From Alcanivorax sp. (GTDB taxonomy: Bacteria; Pseudomonadota; Gammaproteobacteria; Pseudomonadales; Alcanivoracaceae): DNA of 64,000 nt. The stretch is taken from positions 186,001 through 250,000 of the forward strand of contig JAIUME010000003.1 in assembly GCA_022565695.1 (NCBI GenBank), written 5' to 3'. Position 1 is the stretch's first letter; each line of letters starts with the position of its first letter. Shown here in pieces: positions 44,036 to 52,350 of the stretch. A program made the translations under genes and the position numbers. The notes under the pieces were generated by a model. The model ran no database searches, was not told where the DNA came from, and saw only the letters and a program-made list of their open reading frames with translations.

Positions 44036-44637
44036 AATACTCGCTCGTGCGCTGTGAACTCACCATTGATGTTGACGCTGTCACCAACACAACCCTCGGC
44101 CGTGCAGAAGTCTTCACTGAAAAGATTCGCACTGAATGTGCCCTTTACCACATTGGAGCTGGACTCGGTGATTGTCAGAGTTCCGGTCCAGGTGTCTGAA
44201 TCGGAGACATATTCGGTGGAATTGACCACGCCACCGGCTCCGATATGAGTAAAGATCGTGGTGAACACCTCGGTACTGTTGATTTCGAACCCGATATCGT
44301 AAGAGCCGACTGGTGGCCGTCCGATGCCGGCACCTCCGTTATCGAGCGATTCAATGGCGATAACCAGGCTGAACGACTGGCTGCCACCACTGCCATCATT
44401 GCCAGATAACTCCCAGCGAGCACCGTCTACACCGAAATCATCAAAATCCATGTAGTGGAAGTCCATCATCCCATTGAACTGCCCAGTCACCGCACCGGAA
44501 GCGGTAAACGTGACACCTTCCTCGCCCCCCGAACCGCCACCAGGGCCATCGTTGTTGGACGAACTGCTGCTTCCTCCACAACCGGCAGCGGTCAGCATAA
44601 TTAGCAAAAAGGGCACGACCAACGTCTTGTGACCCAT
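44032..44637 (-). CDS. Small lipoprotein, unknown function
   Basis: A 201-residue lipoprotein with lipobox TAAGCGG, a Ser/Asn/Gly-rich linker (SSSSSNNDGPGGGSGG) and about 160 residues of predicted beta structure rich in Thr, Ser and Gly (VTFTASGAVTGQFNG, GTLTITESSSNVVKGTFSA). Two Cys near the C-terminus (FCTAEGCVG) may form a disulphide. The pattern resembles outer-membrane-attached beta-sandwich proteins of marine bacteria. First gene of a two-gene operon with the propeller lipoprotein. No family recognised. Confidence 0.72.
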   Translation of the reverse strand: MGHKTLVVPFLLIMLTAAGCGGSSSSSNNDGPGGGSGGEEGVTFTASGAVTGQFNGMMDFHYMDFDDFGVDGARWELSGNDGSGGSQSFSLVIAIESLDNGGAGIGRPPVGSYDIGFEINSTEVFTTIFTHIGAGGVVNSTEYVSDSDTWTGTLTITESSSNVVKGTFSANLFSEDFCTAEGCVGDSVNINGEFTAHERVF

Positions 44638-44672
44638 TTTTTTTCTCCATATGATGTATTGGCGGCCTCATT

Positions 44673-44730
44673 AAAGCGGCAGGCTGAGGTCAAGCTCAAT
44701 GCCCGGATTGGGCTAACCCTCCGCTCACCC
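44673..44730. repeat. 58-bp dispersed repeat, copy 1
   Basis: Matches 45992-46049 at 51 of 58 bases by my reading, beginning AAAGCGGCAGGCTGAGGTCA and containing ATTGGGCTAACCC. It lies about 36 bases upstream of the start of the minus-strand lipoprotein gene. Confidence 0.85.
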
Positions 44731-44812
44731 AGGCCGCTCGCGCCAGTCCGGCTGCGTGACAGGCGTTTCGTGTAAGGGAGCTGGCCCGGTGGGTCACACC
44801 AGGCATCAGGGA

Positions 44813-44879
44813 GGGGCAGGTCTTGATTTTCTCAGTCACCTCTAATCTATAGTATAAGCATGACTCAAGGCCTGACCCC
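44813..44879. repeat. REP-like imperfect inverted repeat
   Basis: Left arm GGGGCAGGTCTTGA and right arm TCAAGGCCTGACCCC are near-complementary, enclosing about 38 bases. The left arm continues into TTTTCTCA, as at 41141-41162. Such GGGGTCAGG...CCTGACCCC elements are typical of REP-type mobile repeats. Confidence 0.8.
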
Positions 44880-44952
44880 GCTGAGACTGCGCATTCGCAG
44901 TGCAGGGTTAACGAAGGCGCGCAGAACCATTTCTAAAGACAGGGATCAGTCC

Positions 44953-45333
44953 ATGACTCATGAAGATATGAAGCAGGCAAGAGAACGCTGGTACGCCGCA
45001 TATTTTGCGGGTGATGTCGGGCACCTTTCCCGGGTTCAGGCAGATAATTTCACGGTGACCACGGAGCATGGCGTCCAGTCCAGAGAGTCTCAGCTTGACG
45101 CTATCTATTCAGCCAGGAGCAACGGACGCTGGTTCTCTCAAGGCGCGGAAAAACAGGATACGGAATTGGCATTTGAGGATTCTGATGGCAGCACCCGTGT
45201 AACGGGAAAGGGTTTTACCGTATCTGGCCAGGTAGAAGGGCCGGTGGTAGCGTTTTCTGAAACCTGGGAGTGGGATGGCGCCAATTGGCGGGTGGTCAGC
45301 CTTCATTATGGCGCGATCCGGAACTTAAATTGA
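44953..45333 (+). CDS. SnoaL/DUF4440-like NTF2-fold protein
   Basis: A 126-residue protein with the NTF2-like layout: N-terminal helix MKQARERWYAAYFAGDVGHL, middle strands, and the closing FSETWEWDGANWRVVSLHYG. Such small cone-shaped barrels are ketosteroid-isomerase-like enzymes or ligand binders; no catalytic pair can be named. Start ATG 44953 has a weak AGGGA upstream; the frame is open to 44860 through the REP-like element, which I exclude. Confidence 0.75.
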   Translation: MTHEDMKQARERWYAAYFAGDVGHLSRVQADNFTVTTEHGVQSRESQLDAIYSARSNGRWFSQGAEKQDTELAFEDSDGSTRVTGKGFTVSGQVEGPVVAFSETWEWDGANWRVVSLHYGAIRNLN

Positions 45334-45414
45334 CAATTTGCAGTAGCAGGTGGCCGACGATCGCCGAACCTGGGTTCGCTCGGCTGAGTTCTGGCGTTAA
45401 CCGGAGTGAAACGT

Positions 45415-45960
45415 ATGGGTCAAAGCCTTGCCGATGAATTGGTAGGCATGATGAAAGAGGACCAACAGGTCCTGCAGCAGCTCTTCGATTCAGGTGAACT
45501 GCCTTCTGAATCATACCACCCACGGATGAAAGCGCTGCACGAGAAACATGCCTCCCGCCTGAAAGAAATCATTCGCAACAACGGTTGGCCCGGCATGTCG
45601 CTAGTGGGAGAAGACGCTGCCAAAGCGGCATGGCTGATTGCCCAGCATTCTGTTTCAGATTTCGTGTTCATGGCCGAGTGTGCCAGCCTGCTGGAGGATG
45701 CTGTCGCTGCGGGTGATGTGGCGGGTTGGCAGTTGGCGTTCCTTCAAGACCGGGTATGTACGTTGTCCGGCAGGCCTCAATGCTACGGTACCCAGTTTGA
45801 TATTGATGCGGAGGGATGGCCAATACCCTTTCCCATTGAGGATGGAGATACGGTGAATGAGCGTCGGGCGCGTCTCGGGCTGAACTCCCTGGAAGAGCGC
45901 CAGGGACAGATGATGGAGCAGGAGCGCAAGCGTCGCGCCAATATCGAGAAAGCCCGCTAG
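45415..45960 (+). CDS. DUF6624-like protein
   Basis: A 181-residue soluble helical protein. The pattern AAWLIAQHSVSDFVFMAECASLL followed by the DRVCTLSGRPQCYGTQF segment is that of DUF6624. These proteins are of unknown function and often found in accessory regions. ATG 45415 is preferred to GTG 45406 because GGAG lies eight bases upstream. A Lys/Arg/Glu-rich tail ends the protein. It directly precedes copy 2 of the 58-bp repeat. Confidence 0.72.
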   Translation: MGQSLADELVGMMKEDQQVLQQLFDSGELPSESYHPRMKALHEKHASRLKEIIRNNGWPGMSLVGEDAAKAAWLIAQHSVSDFVFMAECASLLEDAVAAGDVAGWQLAFLQDRVCTLSGRPQCYGTQFDIDAEGWPIPFPIEDGDTVNERRARLGLNSLEERQGQMMEQERKRRANIEKAR

Positions 45961-45991
45961 CCGAATGCGGCACCCAGGCCCTGGTCACCAT

Positions 45992-46049
45992 AAAGCGGCG
46001 GGCTGAAGTCAAACTCAATGCCCTGATTGGGCTAACCCGTCACTCACCC
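45992..46049. repeat. 58-bp dispersed repeat, copy 2
   Basis: Same orientation as copy 1 at 44673-44730, beginning AAAGCGGCGGGCTGAAGTCA. It starts 31 bases after the DUF6624 stop and lies about 100 bases upstream of the FN3 lipoprotein start. Confidence 0.85.
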
Positions 46050-46152
46050 GGGTGACTTGGGCTAGCCCAGCTGGGTGATAGGCATACCGACCATTCACGT
46101 GTCAAATACCCGGCATGATGCAGTACCACCCATTGCACCGGGAGCGACCATT

Positions 46153-47394
46153 GTGATCAGGATCCCCTATCAAACCTTCTCGGGAATAACATTGTTGCTG
46201 GCAGCGACATCATTCCTTGCCGCCTGCGGCGGGTCTTCATCTGGCGGCAGTGGCTCTGCCTTGCCTGCACCACAGGGCTTGTCTGCACAGGCGCTTAACG
46301 CCAGCGCATTGCTCGACTGGTCCGAGGTGGACGAGGCCTCCTCGTACAACATCTATTACTCGACAGATCCTGATATCGATATCAACAATCCCGGCACCGG
46401 GGGTAGCAACTGGGACTGGATCAGCGATGTTACTCCGCCACATACCCTGGACACGCTGGAGAATGGCGTTACCTACTACGTAGTGGCCACGGCAACGAAT
46501 GGCGGGCGAGAAAGCCAGGCCAGCGATGAAATCGCCATTACTCCGCAGGCAGGCATCAGCGGACGGGTGATCCAGACCTCCGCGCGCACCGTTTCTGCCG
46601 ACTCCTACATGCATTCGTTGAACACAACCATGTGTGCCGATAGCATGATCGCTGCCGGCGGCGGTTTCCGGATCACCAGCAGCGACAATGATGCCGCCTT
46701 GCGCATTCACTCCTCGTTCCCCACCCGTACCGGCGCAGCCGGCTCTCAAACCTATGGATGGACTGCGCGTGCTTTTAATGAAAACAGCGCCGTGCAAGGC
46801 TCGCTGACGGTTGAATCCCAGATCGTATGTATTGACGAGCCGGATAACTTTGAGTCGGTAAGCAACACAGGTCTCACTCTTGACGGAAACAGCAGCGATG
46901 TCCTCGAGTCTGAATGCTCACAAGGCAACGTCGCCATAAGCGGCGGCGGATTTCTCGGCGGCGTAAACCATGTAGACCCGGGCATCCGCCTCGCTTATTC
47001 GCAACGCGATACCGACGATGAGGCCATCTGGCGCACAACGCTGCATAACGTCAGCCCTGATGGGCACACAAACATCAGAGCCGACGCCATCTGCGCAAGC
47101 CCGCTGCGGGGCCTGTCAAGGGAAACCTCTTTCACCATCCGGCCCGAGGACTTCGTGCCTGCTGGCACCTACGGTGAGCATCTTGTTCGTTGCCCTGCAG
47201 GCCAGTCAGTACTCCACGGCGGGCTCTATCGTCTGGGCGGCGCTGAAAATCAACCCACGGATCTTGTGCTGCAACAAAGCTATGCCGATACCGATAGCCA
47301 GGATCGTGATATCTGGCGTGTGCGGGTTTACAACAGCGCGGCAGAAGCACGCCCGATGGGTGCCTACGCCATGTGTGTAGACAGTGATGACTGA
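46153..47394 (+). CDS. FN3-domain lipoprotein
   Basis: A 413-residue lipoprotein. The leader ends in FLAACGG (lipobox LAAC), then a Ser/Gly linker, one fibronectin type III domain (about 45-125, with LDWSEVDEASSYNIYYS and GVTYYVVATATNGGRES) and about 280 residues of a Cys-containing beta-rich C-terminal part with three similar blocks (CADSMIAAGGGFRI, CSQGNVAISGGGFLGG, CPAGQSVLHGGLYRLGG), each likely a repeat. Probably surface-exposed and binding a polymer or partner. GTG 46153 is chosen for GGGAGCG upstream. No family recognised for the C-terminal repeats. Confidence 0.75.
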   Translation: MIRIPYQTFSGITLLLAATSFLAACGGSSSGGSGSALPAPQGLSAQALNASALLDWSEVDEASSYNIYYSTDPDIDINNPGTGGSNWDWISDVTPPHTLDTLENGVTYYVVATATNGGRESQASDEIAITPQAGISGRVIQTSARTVSADSYMHSLNTTMCADSMIAAGGGFRITSSDNDAALRIHSSFPTRTGAAGSQTYGWTARAFNENSAVQGSLTVESQIVCIDEPDNFESVSNTGLTLDGNSSDVLESECSQGNVAISGGGFLGGVNHVDPGIRLAYSQRDTDDEAIWRTTLHNVSPDGHTNIRADAICASPLRGLSRETSFTIRPEDFVPAGTYGEHLVRCPAGQSVLHGGLYRLGGAENQPTDLVLQQSYADTDSQDRDIWRVRVYNSAAEARPMGAYAMCVDSDD

Positions 47395-47678
47395 AGCTGG
47401 TGGCTCGCGGCGGCAGCGAGCCCGTCGGCACTGTGGCCGCTACGCTATCGGAGATGCCGGCCAGCCATGAAAGGAGAGGGCGTTACCAGTCTCAAGCGCC
47501 AAGCGACCAATATCCTTGCTGATCTGCACGAATGCAGTTACGCAATTTTCTTCTGGATACGGAACTGGTCGGATAGCCGCTGGTTGCCTGTGACCTGTCA
47601 ATCCCGGTCATAGCCCAACCCTTGTGGGGTGTTATAGGGTTTGTCGAGCATTTGACAACCTGATACCCGGAGGCAAGG

Positions 47679-48704
47679 ATGGCACAGGCCGACACACTCC
47701 CGTTTGACCCTGCTGAGCTGGGGGCCTGGCTGGCGCAACATGTCGAGGGCTTCCGTGGCCCGATCCGGCTGACCCGCTTCCCGGGTGGGCAGTCCATCCC
47801 GTCCTGGCGGATCGACGCAGCCTCCGGCATTTACGTTCTGCGCCGCAAACCGGACGGCCCGGTGCTCAAGGGCGCCCACAGTGTGGAGCGCGAGGCACGT
47901 GTGCAGCAGGCGCTGGCGGGTCAGGGGTTTCCGGTGCCACGGGTATATGCGCTGTGTGAAGACCCGGCGGTGCTCGGCACTGCGTTTTATGTCATGGATC
48001 ATGTCGAAGGCCGCATCTTCTGGGACCCGACTTTCCCGGAGGTGGCGACATCGGAGCGCGCGGCCTACTTCGATGCCATGAACGCCACGCTGGCACAGCT
48101 GCACGGCATTGATCCGGCGGCAGCGGGACTGGGTGACTATGGCAGGCCGGAGAATTTCCTTGCGCGTCAGATCGGGCTGTGGTCCAGGCAGTATCTGGGC
48201 GACCCTGAAGCGGGGCAAGACCCGAACATGGACGCGCTGGTGCGTGATCTGCCGGAGATGATTCCACCGGGGGATGAGGTAGTGGTGGCCCACGGTGATT
48301 TTCGCTGCGACAACATGATTTTTCATCCCAGTGAGCCACGTGTCATTGCTGTGCTGGACTGGGAGCTGTCGACCCTGGGCCATCCGTTGGCGGATTTTGC
48401 TTATCACGCGATGATGTACCACATGCCGTCCAAGGGCATGAACGGTCTCGGCGGTCTGGATCTGGCGTCACTGAATATTCCTGACGAGGCGGCGTGTATC
48501 GACGCCTATTGCCAGCGCACCGGGCGCAGCGGCATCGATCACTGGTCGTTTTATATCGCCTTCAATATCTTTCGCCTGGCGGCGATTCTGCATGGCATTC
48601 AGGGGCGGGTGCTGCGCGGCACGGCGGCGTCGGCCAGTGCGCGTGAAAGAGCCGCGCTGTATCCGGCGCTGGCGAAACTGGCCAACCAGACGCTCCAGCG
48701 CTAA
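47679..48704 (+). CDS. Phosphotransferase family protein (APH/ACAD10-like)
   Basis: A 341-residue kinase-fold protein of the aminoglycoside phosphotransferase superfamily. LTRFPGGQSIPSWRI is the glycine-rich loop, YVLRRKP the ATP-binding Lys, VVAHGDFRCDNMIF the Brenner catalytic loop, and VLDWELSTLGHPLADFAYH the DFG-like metal site. Sequence layout is that of the ACAD10/11 kinase-like proteins that phosphorylate hydroxyacyl-CoA in fatty-acid catabolism; that fits the lipid context but the substrate is inferred. GGAGG precedes ATG 47679. Confidence 0.88.
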   Translation: MAQADTLPFDPAELGAWLAQHVEGFRGPIRLTRFPGGQSIPSWRIDAASGIYVLRRKPDGPVLKGAHSVEREARVQQALAGQGFPVPRVYALCEDPAVLGTAFYVMDHVEGRIFWDPTFPEVATSERAAYFDAMNATLAQLHGIDPAAAGLGDYGRPENFLARQIGLWSRQYLGDPEAGQDPNMDALVRDLPEMIPPGDEVVVAHGDFRCDNMIFHPSEPRVIAVLDWELSTLGHPLADFAYHAMMYHMPSKGMNGLGGLDLASLNIPDEAACIDAYCQRTGRSGIDHWSFYIAFNIFRLAAILHGIQGRVLRGTAASASARERAALYPALAKLANQTLQR

Positions 48705-48748
48705 GGGGCAACCCAGCGCTCAGGAGCAGCGGTCAAAGACTCCGGGAA

Positions 48749-49633
48749 TCAGTGGCGGACGCGGCGTGCCTGCAGGCGCTTGAGCAGGCTTGAGGTGTCC
48801 CAGCGCCCGCCGCCCATCCGCTGGATTTCCCGGTAGAACTCGTTCACCAATTCTGTCAGCGGTAGCTCGCAACCATTGTCTGCCGCCTCGCGCAGGCAGA
48901 TATCCAGGTCCTTGCGCATCCAGTCCACGGCAAAACCATGGTCGTACTCGCCCCGGATCATGGTGTCGTGGCGGTGTGTCATCTGCCAGGATCCGGCAGC
49001 GCCCTGTGAGACAGCATTGATGACCTGATGCGGGTCCAGCCCGGCGCTTTCAGCAAACGCCATGCCTTCCGCCAGGCCTTGCACGACGCCGGCAACACAT
49101 ATCTGGTTGACCATCTTGGTAAGCTGTCCGGCGCCGCTGTCGCCCATCAGCTGCACGGCCTTGGCGTAGCAGCTGAGCACCGGCCTGGCGCGCTCGAAGC
49201 TTTCCTGGCGGCCGCCACACATAATGGTCAGGGTGCCGTTCTCGGCGCCTTGCTGGCCGCCGGAGACCGGCGCATCGAGGAAGTCGTACTCATGCACTCT
49301 GGCCAGTGTCGCCAGTTCGCGAGTGATGCTTGCCGACGCCGTGGTGTGGTCCACCAGCAGAGCGCCGGGCTGCATGCCGCAGAGCACGCCCGCGGGGCCT
49401 TCTATGACGCTGCGCAGATCATCATCGTTGCCCACGCAGGTGATGACGAGGTCGGCGCCCACGGCGGCTTCAGCGGGGGTGGAGACGAACATGCCGCCAA
49501 ACCGGTCTACCCAGCGCTCTGCTTTCAATGTTGTGCGGTTATAGACGCAGACCGTATGTCCGGCCTTCTTGAGATGACCTGCCATGGGGTAGCCCATGAC
49601 GCCCAGGCCGATAAAGGCGATACGCATGCTCAT
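48749..49633 (-). CDS. NAD(P)-dependent oxidoreductase, 3-hydroxyisobutyrate dehydrogenase family
   Basis: A 294-residue beta-hydroxyacid dehydrogenase. FIGLGVMGYPMAGHLKKAGH is the family N-terminal signature and Rossmann motif; DAPVSGGQQGAENGTLTIMCGG is the substrate segment and GAGQLTKMVNQ holds the catalytic Lys. Could act on 3-hydroxyisobutyrate, tartronate semialdehyde or related acids. ATG 49633 or 49627 are both possible starts. Convergent with the kinase gene, 44 bases apart. Confidence 0.92.
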   Translation of the reverse strand: MSMRIAFIGLGVMGYPMAGHLKKAGHTVCVYNRTTLKAERWVDRFGGMFVSTPAEAAVGADLVITCVGNDDDLRSVIEGPAGVLCGMQPGALLVDHTTASASITRELATLARVHEYDFLDAPVSGGQQGAENGTLTIMCGGRQESFERARPVLSCYAKAVQLMGDSGAGQLTKMVNQICVAGVVQGLAEGMAFAESAGLDPHQVINAVSQGAAGSWQMTHRHDTMIRGEYDHGFAVDWMRKDLDICLREAADNGCELPLTELVNEFYREIQRMGGGRWDTSSLLKRLQARRVRH

Positions 49634-49719
49634 CCGCGCGCTCCGTCAGGTTGATACCGAATGCTGCAAGCTTCCGGGTTCAGCGGTGAGGGTGCAAGTG
49701 CTTGAGAGAAGGGATAAAC

Positions 49720-49741
49720 AAAAAAGCCGCCCGAAGGCGGC
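49720..49741 (-). terminator. Intrinsic terminator of gltA
   Basis: On the minus strand GCCGCC-TTCG-GGCGGC (49726-49741) is followed by six T. It lies 43 bases beyond the gltA stop. Confidence 0.92.
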
Positions 49742-49783
49742 CTTGTTGTTAATGCCCGGCTGTTCATGCCGGCAGGGCGCTAC

Positions 49784-51067
49784 TCAGCGCTTGTCTGCGG
49801 GGATGAAGGATCGCTCGGTCGCACCGGTGTAGAGCTGGCGCGGACGGCCGATCTTGTACGGGTTGGAGATCATCTCGTTCCAGTGTGCAATCCAGCCCAC
49901 GGTGCGGGACAGGGCGAAGATCACGGTGAACATGGAGGTCGGGATGCCGATGGCGCTCAGAATGATGCCTGAGTAGAAATCCACGTTCGGGAACAGTTTC
50001 TTTTCCTTGAAGTAGGGGTCGCTCAGGGCGATCTCTTCAAGCTTCAGGGCCAGTTCCAGTTTCGGATCGTTGACGCCCAGCTCTTTGAGTACTTCGTGGC
50101 AGGATTCGCGCATGACGCTGGCGCGCGGGTCGTAGTTCTTGTAGACCCGGTGGCCAAAGCCCATCAGCTTGAACGGGTCTTGCTTGTCCTTGGCCTTGGC
50201 AATGTACTTCTCGATGTTGGAGACATCACCAATCTCGTCCAGCATGTTCAGCACAGCTTCGTTGGCGCCGCCGTGAGCCGGGCCCCAGAGTGCGGAGATG
50301 CCCGCTGCAATACAGGCAAACGGGTTGGCACCGGAAGAGCCAGCCAGGCGCACCGTGGAGGTGGAGGCATTCTGTTCATGGTCGGCGTGCAGGATGAAGA
50401 TGCGGTCCATGGCCTTGGCCAGGGTGGGGCTGATCTTCGATTCTTCGCACGGCGTGCCGAACATCATGTGCAGGAAGTTCTCCGAATAGGAGAGATCGTT
50501 GCGCGGATACATGAACGGCTGACCCACCGCGTACTTGTAGCACATGGCGGCGATGGTCGGCATCTTGGCGATCAGGCGCATGGCCGTGATTTCGCGATGC
50601 TTGGGGTTCTTGATGTCGGTGGAGTCGTGATAGAAGGCAGACAGAGCGCCAACGACACCACACATGACGGCCATCGGATGCGCGTCACGGCGGAAGCCAC
50701 GGTAGAAGAACTGCAGCTGCTCATGAACCATGGTGTGGTTCTTGATGGTGCTGACAAACAGTTCTTTCTCTTCCGCTGAAGGCAGTTCACCGTGCAGCAG
50801 CAGGAAGCAGACTTCCAGGTAGTCCGACTGGCTGGCCAGCTCTTCGATGGAGTAGCCGCGGTGCAACAGCTTGCCGACTTCGCCATCAATATAGGTGATC
50901 TTCGACTCGCAGGATGCGGTGGACGTAAAACCCGGGTCAAAGGTAAACAGTTGGCTGCCAGTCAACGGGCCGACGTCTACAACGTCCTGGCCCAGGGATG
51001 GGGAGTATACCGACAGAGCGATATCCTCACGGCCGTCCACCTTGAGGATGGCTTTTTTCTCGGTCAT
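49784..51067 (-). CDS. gltA: Citrate synthase, type II
   Basis: A 427-residue enzyme condensing acetyl-CoA with oxaloacetate at the entry of the TCA cycle. [12 protein letters not shown] and [14 protein letters not shown] hold the two catalytic His and [10 protein letters not shown] the Asp. The N-terminal beta domain (about 40 residues) is typical of NADH-sensitive hexameric gammaproteobacterial enzymes. AGGAGA precedes ATG 51067. It is divergent from sdhC across about 530 bases, the standard Pseudomonas arrangement. Confidence 0.98.
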   Translation of the reverse strand: MTEKKAILKVDGREDIALSVYSPSLGQDVVDVGPLTGSQLFTFDPGFTSTASCESKITYIDGEVGKLLHRGYSIEELASQSDYLEVCFLLLHGELPSAEEKELFVSTIKNHTMVHEQLQFFYRGFRRDAHPMAVMCGVVGALSAFYHDSTDIKNPKHREITAMRLIAKMPTIAAMCYKYAVGQPFMYPRNDLSYSENFLHMMFGTPCEESKISPTLAKAMDRIFILHADHEQNASTSTVRLAGSSGANPFACIAAGISALWGPAHGGANEAVLNMLDEIGDVSNIEKYIAKAKDKQDPFKLMGFGHRVYKNYDPRASVMRESCHEVLKELGVNDPKLELALKLEEIALSDPYFKEKKLFPNVDFYSGIILSAIGIPTSMFTVIFALSRTVGWIAHWNEMISNPYKIGRPRQLYTGATERSFIPADKR

Positions 51068-51598
51068 GGAAATCTCCTACGCGGGGGCATCAGGGGTGCC
51101 CACTTTCAGGGAATCGCGGGTCTGTGACCCGGGTTCCTTACTGTACGGCGCGGTGCAGAGCGGCGCTGCACGTCAGGCGCGACGGACGTTAAGGTTTTGA
51201 TACCTCTTTGTCAACGCGCTTGAGCACCTCTGGCACACGTCTGACAAGAGGACCGGCGGGTCACAAATGCAAGAGTAAACAGCGTGTTACGCTCGCTGCC
51301 CCGAAAAAGTGCAGCAATATGATAAGCCTATAGTGGTCATGGGCAATTTATACTTTTGGCGATGCTGGCATCAAGGCCTTTGAAAAACAGTGCCTTGGCG
51401 ATATCGGGGCAGATATTGCGGTTTGTTTTCAGGCAGGGGCAGGGATATACTTCCGCCCCGTCGTGCACCGGCCCGCCCCGGACGGTGCACATGAACCCTG
51501 ATATTTTCCCGGCGAGTCATTATTGACCCGTATTGGATCCCGGGGTTCCGGACGTTCCCGACAACTGCTCCGACAAAATTGGAGCCCAGCTAATAGTG
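51068..51598. other. gltA-sdhC divergent regulatory region
   Basis: About 530 bases with no credible gene. It must hold promoters and leaders of gltA and the sdh operon. The only clear structure is the inverted repeat at 51463-51490. I cannot assign promoters or CRP/Fur/ArcA sites with confidence. Confidence 0.7.
51463..51490 (+). promoter_or_regulatory. Inverted repeat in the sdhC leader
   Basis: GTGCACCG (51463-51470) and CGGTGCAC (51483-51490) are perfectly complementary with a 12-base C-rich interval, about 110 bases ahead of sdhC. It could be an operator or an RNA hairpin; no T-run follows, so it is not a standard terminator. Confidence 0.4.
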
Positions 51599-51982
51599 AT
51601 GGCTACCGTGAACGACAAGCGACCTGTAAATCTCGATCTCACCACCATCAAGTTTCCGCTCAGCGCCCTGACATCCATTGCGCACAGGATTTCCGGTATT
51701 GCCCTGTTCGTGGCATTGCCGATCTTGCTGTGGCTGCTGGATCGCTCTCTGGCCTCGCCGGAAAGCTTCGCCGAAATGAAGACACTGCTCGCGACACCGC
51801 TGGCCAAGCTGGTGGTGTGGGGCATTCTTGCTGCATTGCTTTATCACCTGACAGCGGGCATCAAGCATCTGATCATGGACATGGGGATCGGCGAAACCCT
51901 GGAGGGCGGCCGTCGCGGCGCTTTCACGGTTGTTGTCGTATCTGTAGTACTGATTCTTCTGGTGGGAGTCTGGGTATGGTAA
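51599..51982 (+). CDS. sdhC: Succinate dehydrogenase cytochrome b556 subunit
   Basis: A 127-residue membrane subunit anchoring SdhAB and binding haem b and quinone. RPVNLDLTTIKFPLSALTS and SIAHRISGIALF are classic; YHLTAGIKHLIMDMG carries the haem-ligand His region. Three transmembrane helices. ATG 51599 has GGAG 14 bases upstream; GTG 51596 is an alternative. It overlaps sdhD by seven bases. Confidence 0.96.
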   Translation: MATVNDKRPVNLDLTTIKFPLSALTSIAHRISGIALFVALPILLWLLDRSLASPESFAEMKTLLATPLAKLVVWGILAALLYHLTAGIKHLIMDMGIGETLEGGRRGAFTVVVVSVVLILLVGVWVW

Positions 51983-52347
51983 CCAGCGTCACGAGCCTGG
52001 GCCGTAATGGCCTTTCCGACTGGCTGGTACAGCGCGTCAGCGCGTATCTGCTGGCTGTTTACGCTATTGGCCTGATGGCTTATCTGTTGTGCAACCCGGG
52101 CCTGGAATACGCCGCCTGGTATGCGCTGATGACATCTGTGCCAATGCAGATCATCAATACACTGGTGGTGTTTTCCATCGCCGCCCATGCCTGGGTAGGG
52201 CTGTGGACAGTTACCACGGACTATCTTAACGGCCCCCAGCTGGGCCGGTCCGCTACAGGTGTGCGCCTCGGCGTTCAGGCGCTGCTGGTACTGCTGATTC
52301 TGGTATATGTCCTCTGGGGCCTTGTGATGATCTGGGGAGGCGCGTAA
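51976..52347 (+). CDS. sdhD: Succinate dehydrogenase hydrophobic membrane anchor subunit
   Basis: A 123-residue subunit with three transmembrane helices. DWLVQRVSAYLLAVYAI and IAAHAWVGLWTVTTDYL match SdhD, the latter near the quinone/haem site. GGGAG precedes ATG 51976 inside the sdhC end. Confidence 0.95.
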   Translation: MVTSVTSLGRNGLSDWLVQRVSAYLLAVYAIGLMAYLLCNPGLEYAAWYALMTSVPMQIINTLVVFSIAAHAWVGLWTVTTDYLNGPQLGRSATGVRLGVQALLVLLILVYVLWGLVMIWGGA

Positions 52348-52350
52348 GTC

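Larger units (their letters stand above)
44638..44952. other. Intergenic region with two repeat elements
   Basis: About 315 bases between divergent genes. It holds a 58-base dispersed repeat (44673-44730) and a REP-like inverted repeat (44813-44879). Promoters for both flanking genes must be here, but none is clear. Confidence 0.75.

Noticed and set aside
47467-47611. 48-codon open frame upstream of the kinase gene
   Set aside because: No good ribosome-binding site, no recognisable features, and a length expected by chance.
39623-47650. Integrase-driven genomic island with att sites
   Set aside because: I looked for a repeat of the tRNA-Glu 3' end and for an integrase gene and found neither, so only a looser accessory-region statement is made.
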